DNA of 64,000 nucleotides, from positions 9,726,501 through 9,790,500 of the forward strand of contig JAWIIG010000025.1 of the NCBI GenBank assembly GCA_033557465.1, read 5' to 3'. The position numbers and the translations under genes were made by a program. Numbering within the stretch: the stretch's first letter is position 1; each line of letters begins with the position of its first letter. The stretch is from Ichthyophis bannanicus (Eukaryota > Chordata > Amphibia > Gymnophiona > Ichthyophiidae). Below the pieces are notes generated by a model that was given only the letters and a program-made list of their open reading frames with translations, did not search any database and was not told the origin of the DNA. Positions 63,893 to 64,000 of this stretch are shown here, piece by piece.

Positions 63893-64000
63893 TCCTCCAC
63901 CAACAACCACCTCGAAACTGTCTCTATCTCTAACAACCTCTACTCTATAAACTTAGTCTACAGAGCGCCATCATCATCCCCAGATGATCTGTCAACTATT
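63893..64000 (+). mobile_element. L2-type LINE endonuclease fragment (continues past window)
   Basis: The plus strand reads NNLYSINLVYRAPSSSPDDL, matching the VYRPPSSS block of L2-type endonucleases. It begins exactly where DIRS G homology ends. Confidence 0.6.

Overview
This window is vertebrate nuclear DNA dominated by layered transposable elements. It most likely comes from an amphibian with a large, repeat-rich genome. A caecilian is my best guess, inferred from abundant DIRS-type tyrosine-recombinase retrotransposons, L2/CR1/RTE LINEs, Penelope-like elements, Tc1 elements and a tRNA-derived SINE; the sequence alone does not prove the species. The only host gene I recognise is on the minus strand: two exons of PUSL1 (tRNA pseudouridine synthase-like 1) at 57016-56867 and 44417-44244. 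They join in phase, so about 12.4 kb between them is intron filled with nested insertions.

Layout. 1-4395: a decayed minus-strand DIRS copy (A) that has lost its recombinase gene. 4396-6893: an L1-like ORF1 scrap, an L2-type LINE with a 421-codon reverse-transcriptase frame, and a second LINE 3' end. 7190-13200: a minus-strand LINE split by a complete plus-strand DIRS (B). 13200-14480: a Penelope-like element with a GIY-YIG domain. 14497-17628: a Tc1 element that received a solo LTR, an RTE tail and a hAT MITE. 17640-20590: minus-strand LINE pieces (L2-like, then CR1) with two MITEs inserted. 21810-33760: DIRS C, interrupted by a hAT MITE that is itself interrupted by DIRS D, the best-preserved element here; the RT of C carries a minisatellite. 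34981-36812: Tc1 remains. 37640-40095: a broken gene of a widespread unnamed transposon-like family. 40095-42716: an L2-like LINE with a CR1 tail inserted in it. 44244-57016: the PUSL1 exons with DIRS F between them; F lies inside a SINE and carries DIRS E and an RTE tail. 57383-58270: SINE, LINE and Penelope-like scraps. 58271-63892: DIRS G (intact gag frame, broken pol and recombinase), then the start of another LINE.

The DIRS copies share one plan: inverted terminal repeats, an internal complementary region that restates the two joined ends, a zinc-binding gag-like protein, an RT/RNase H frame with a trailing FPP-containing domain, and a tyrosine recombinase. Three families are present (A/B/E/G, D/F and C). 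Most copies are dead through stops, frameshifts or lost catalytic residues. Nesting gives relative ages: C is older than the hAT MITE, which is older than D; F is older than E and than the RTE tail; the split LINE is older than B.
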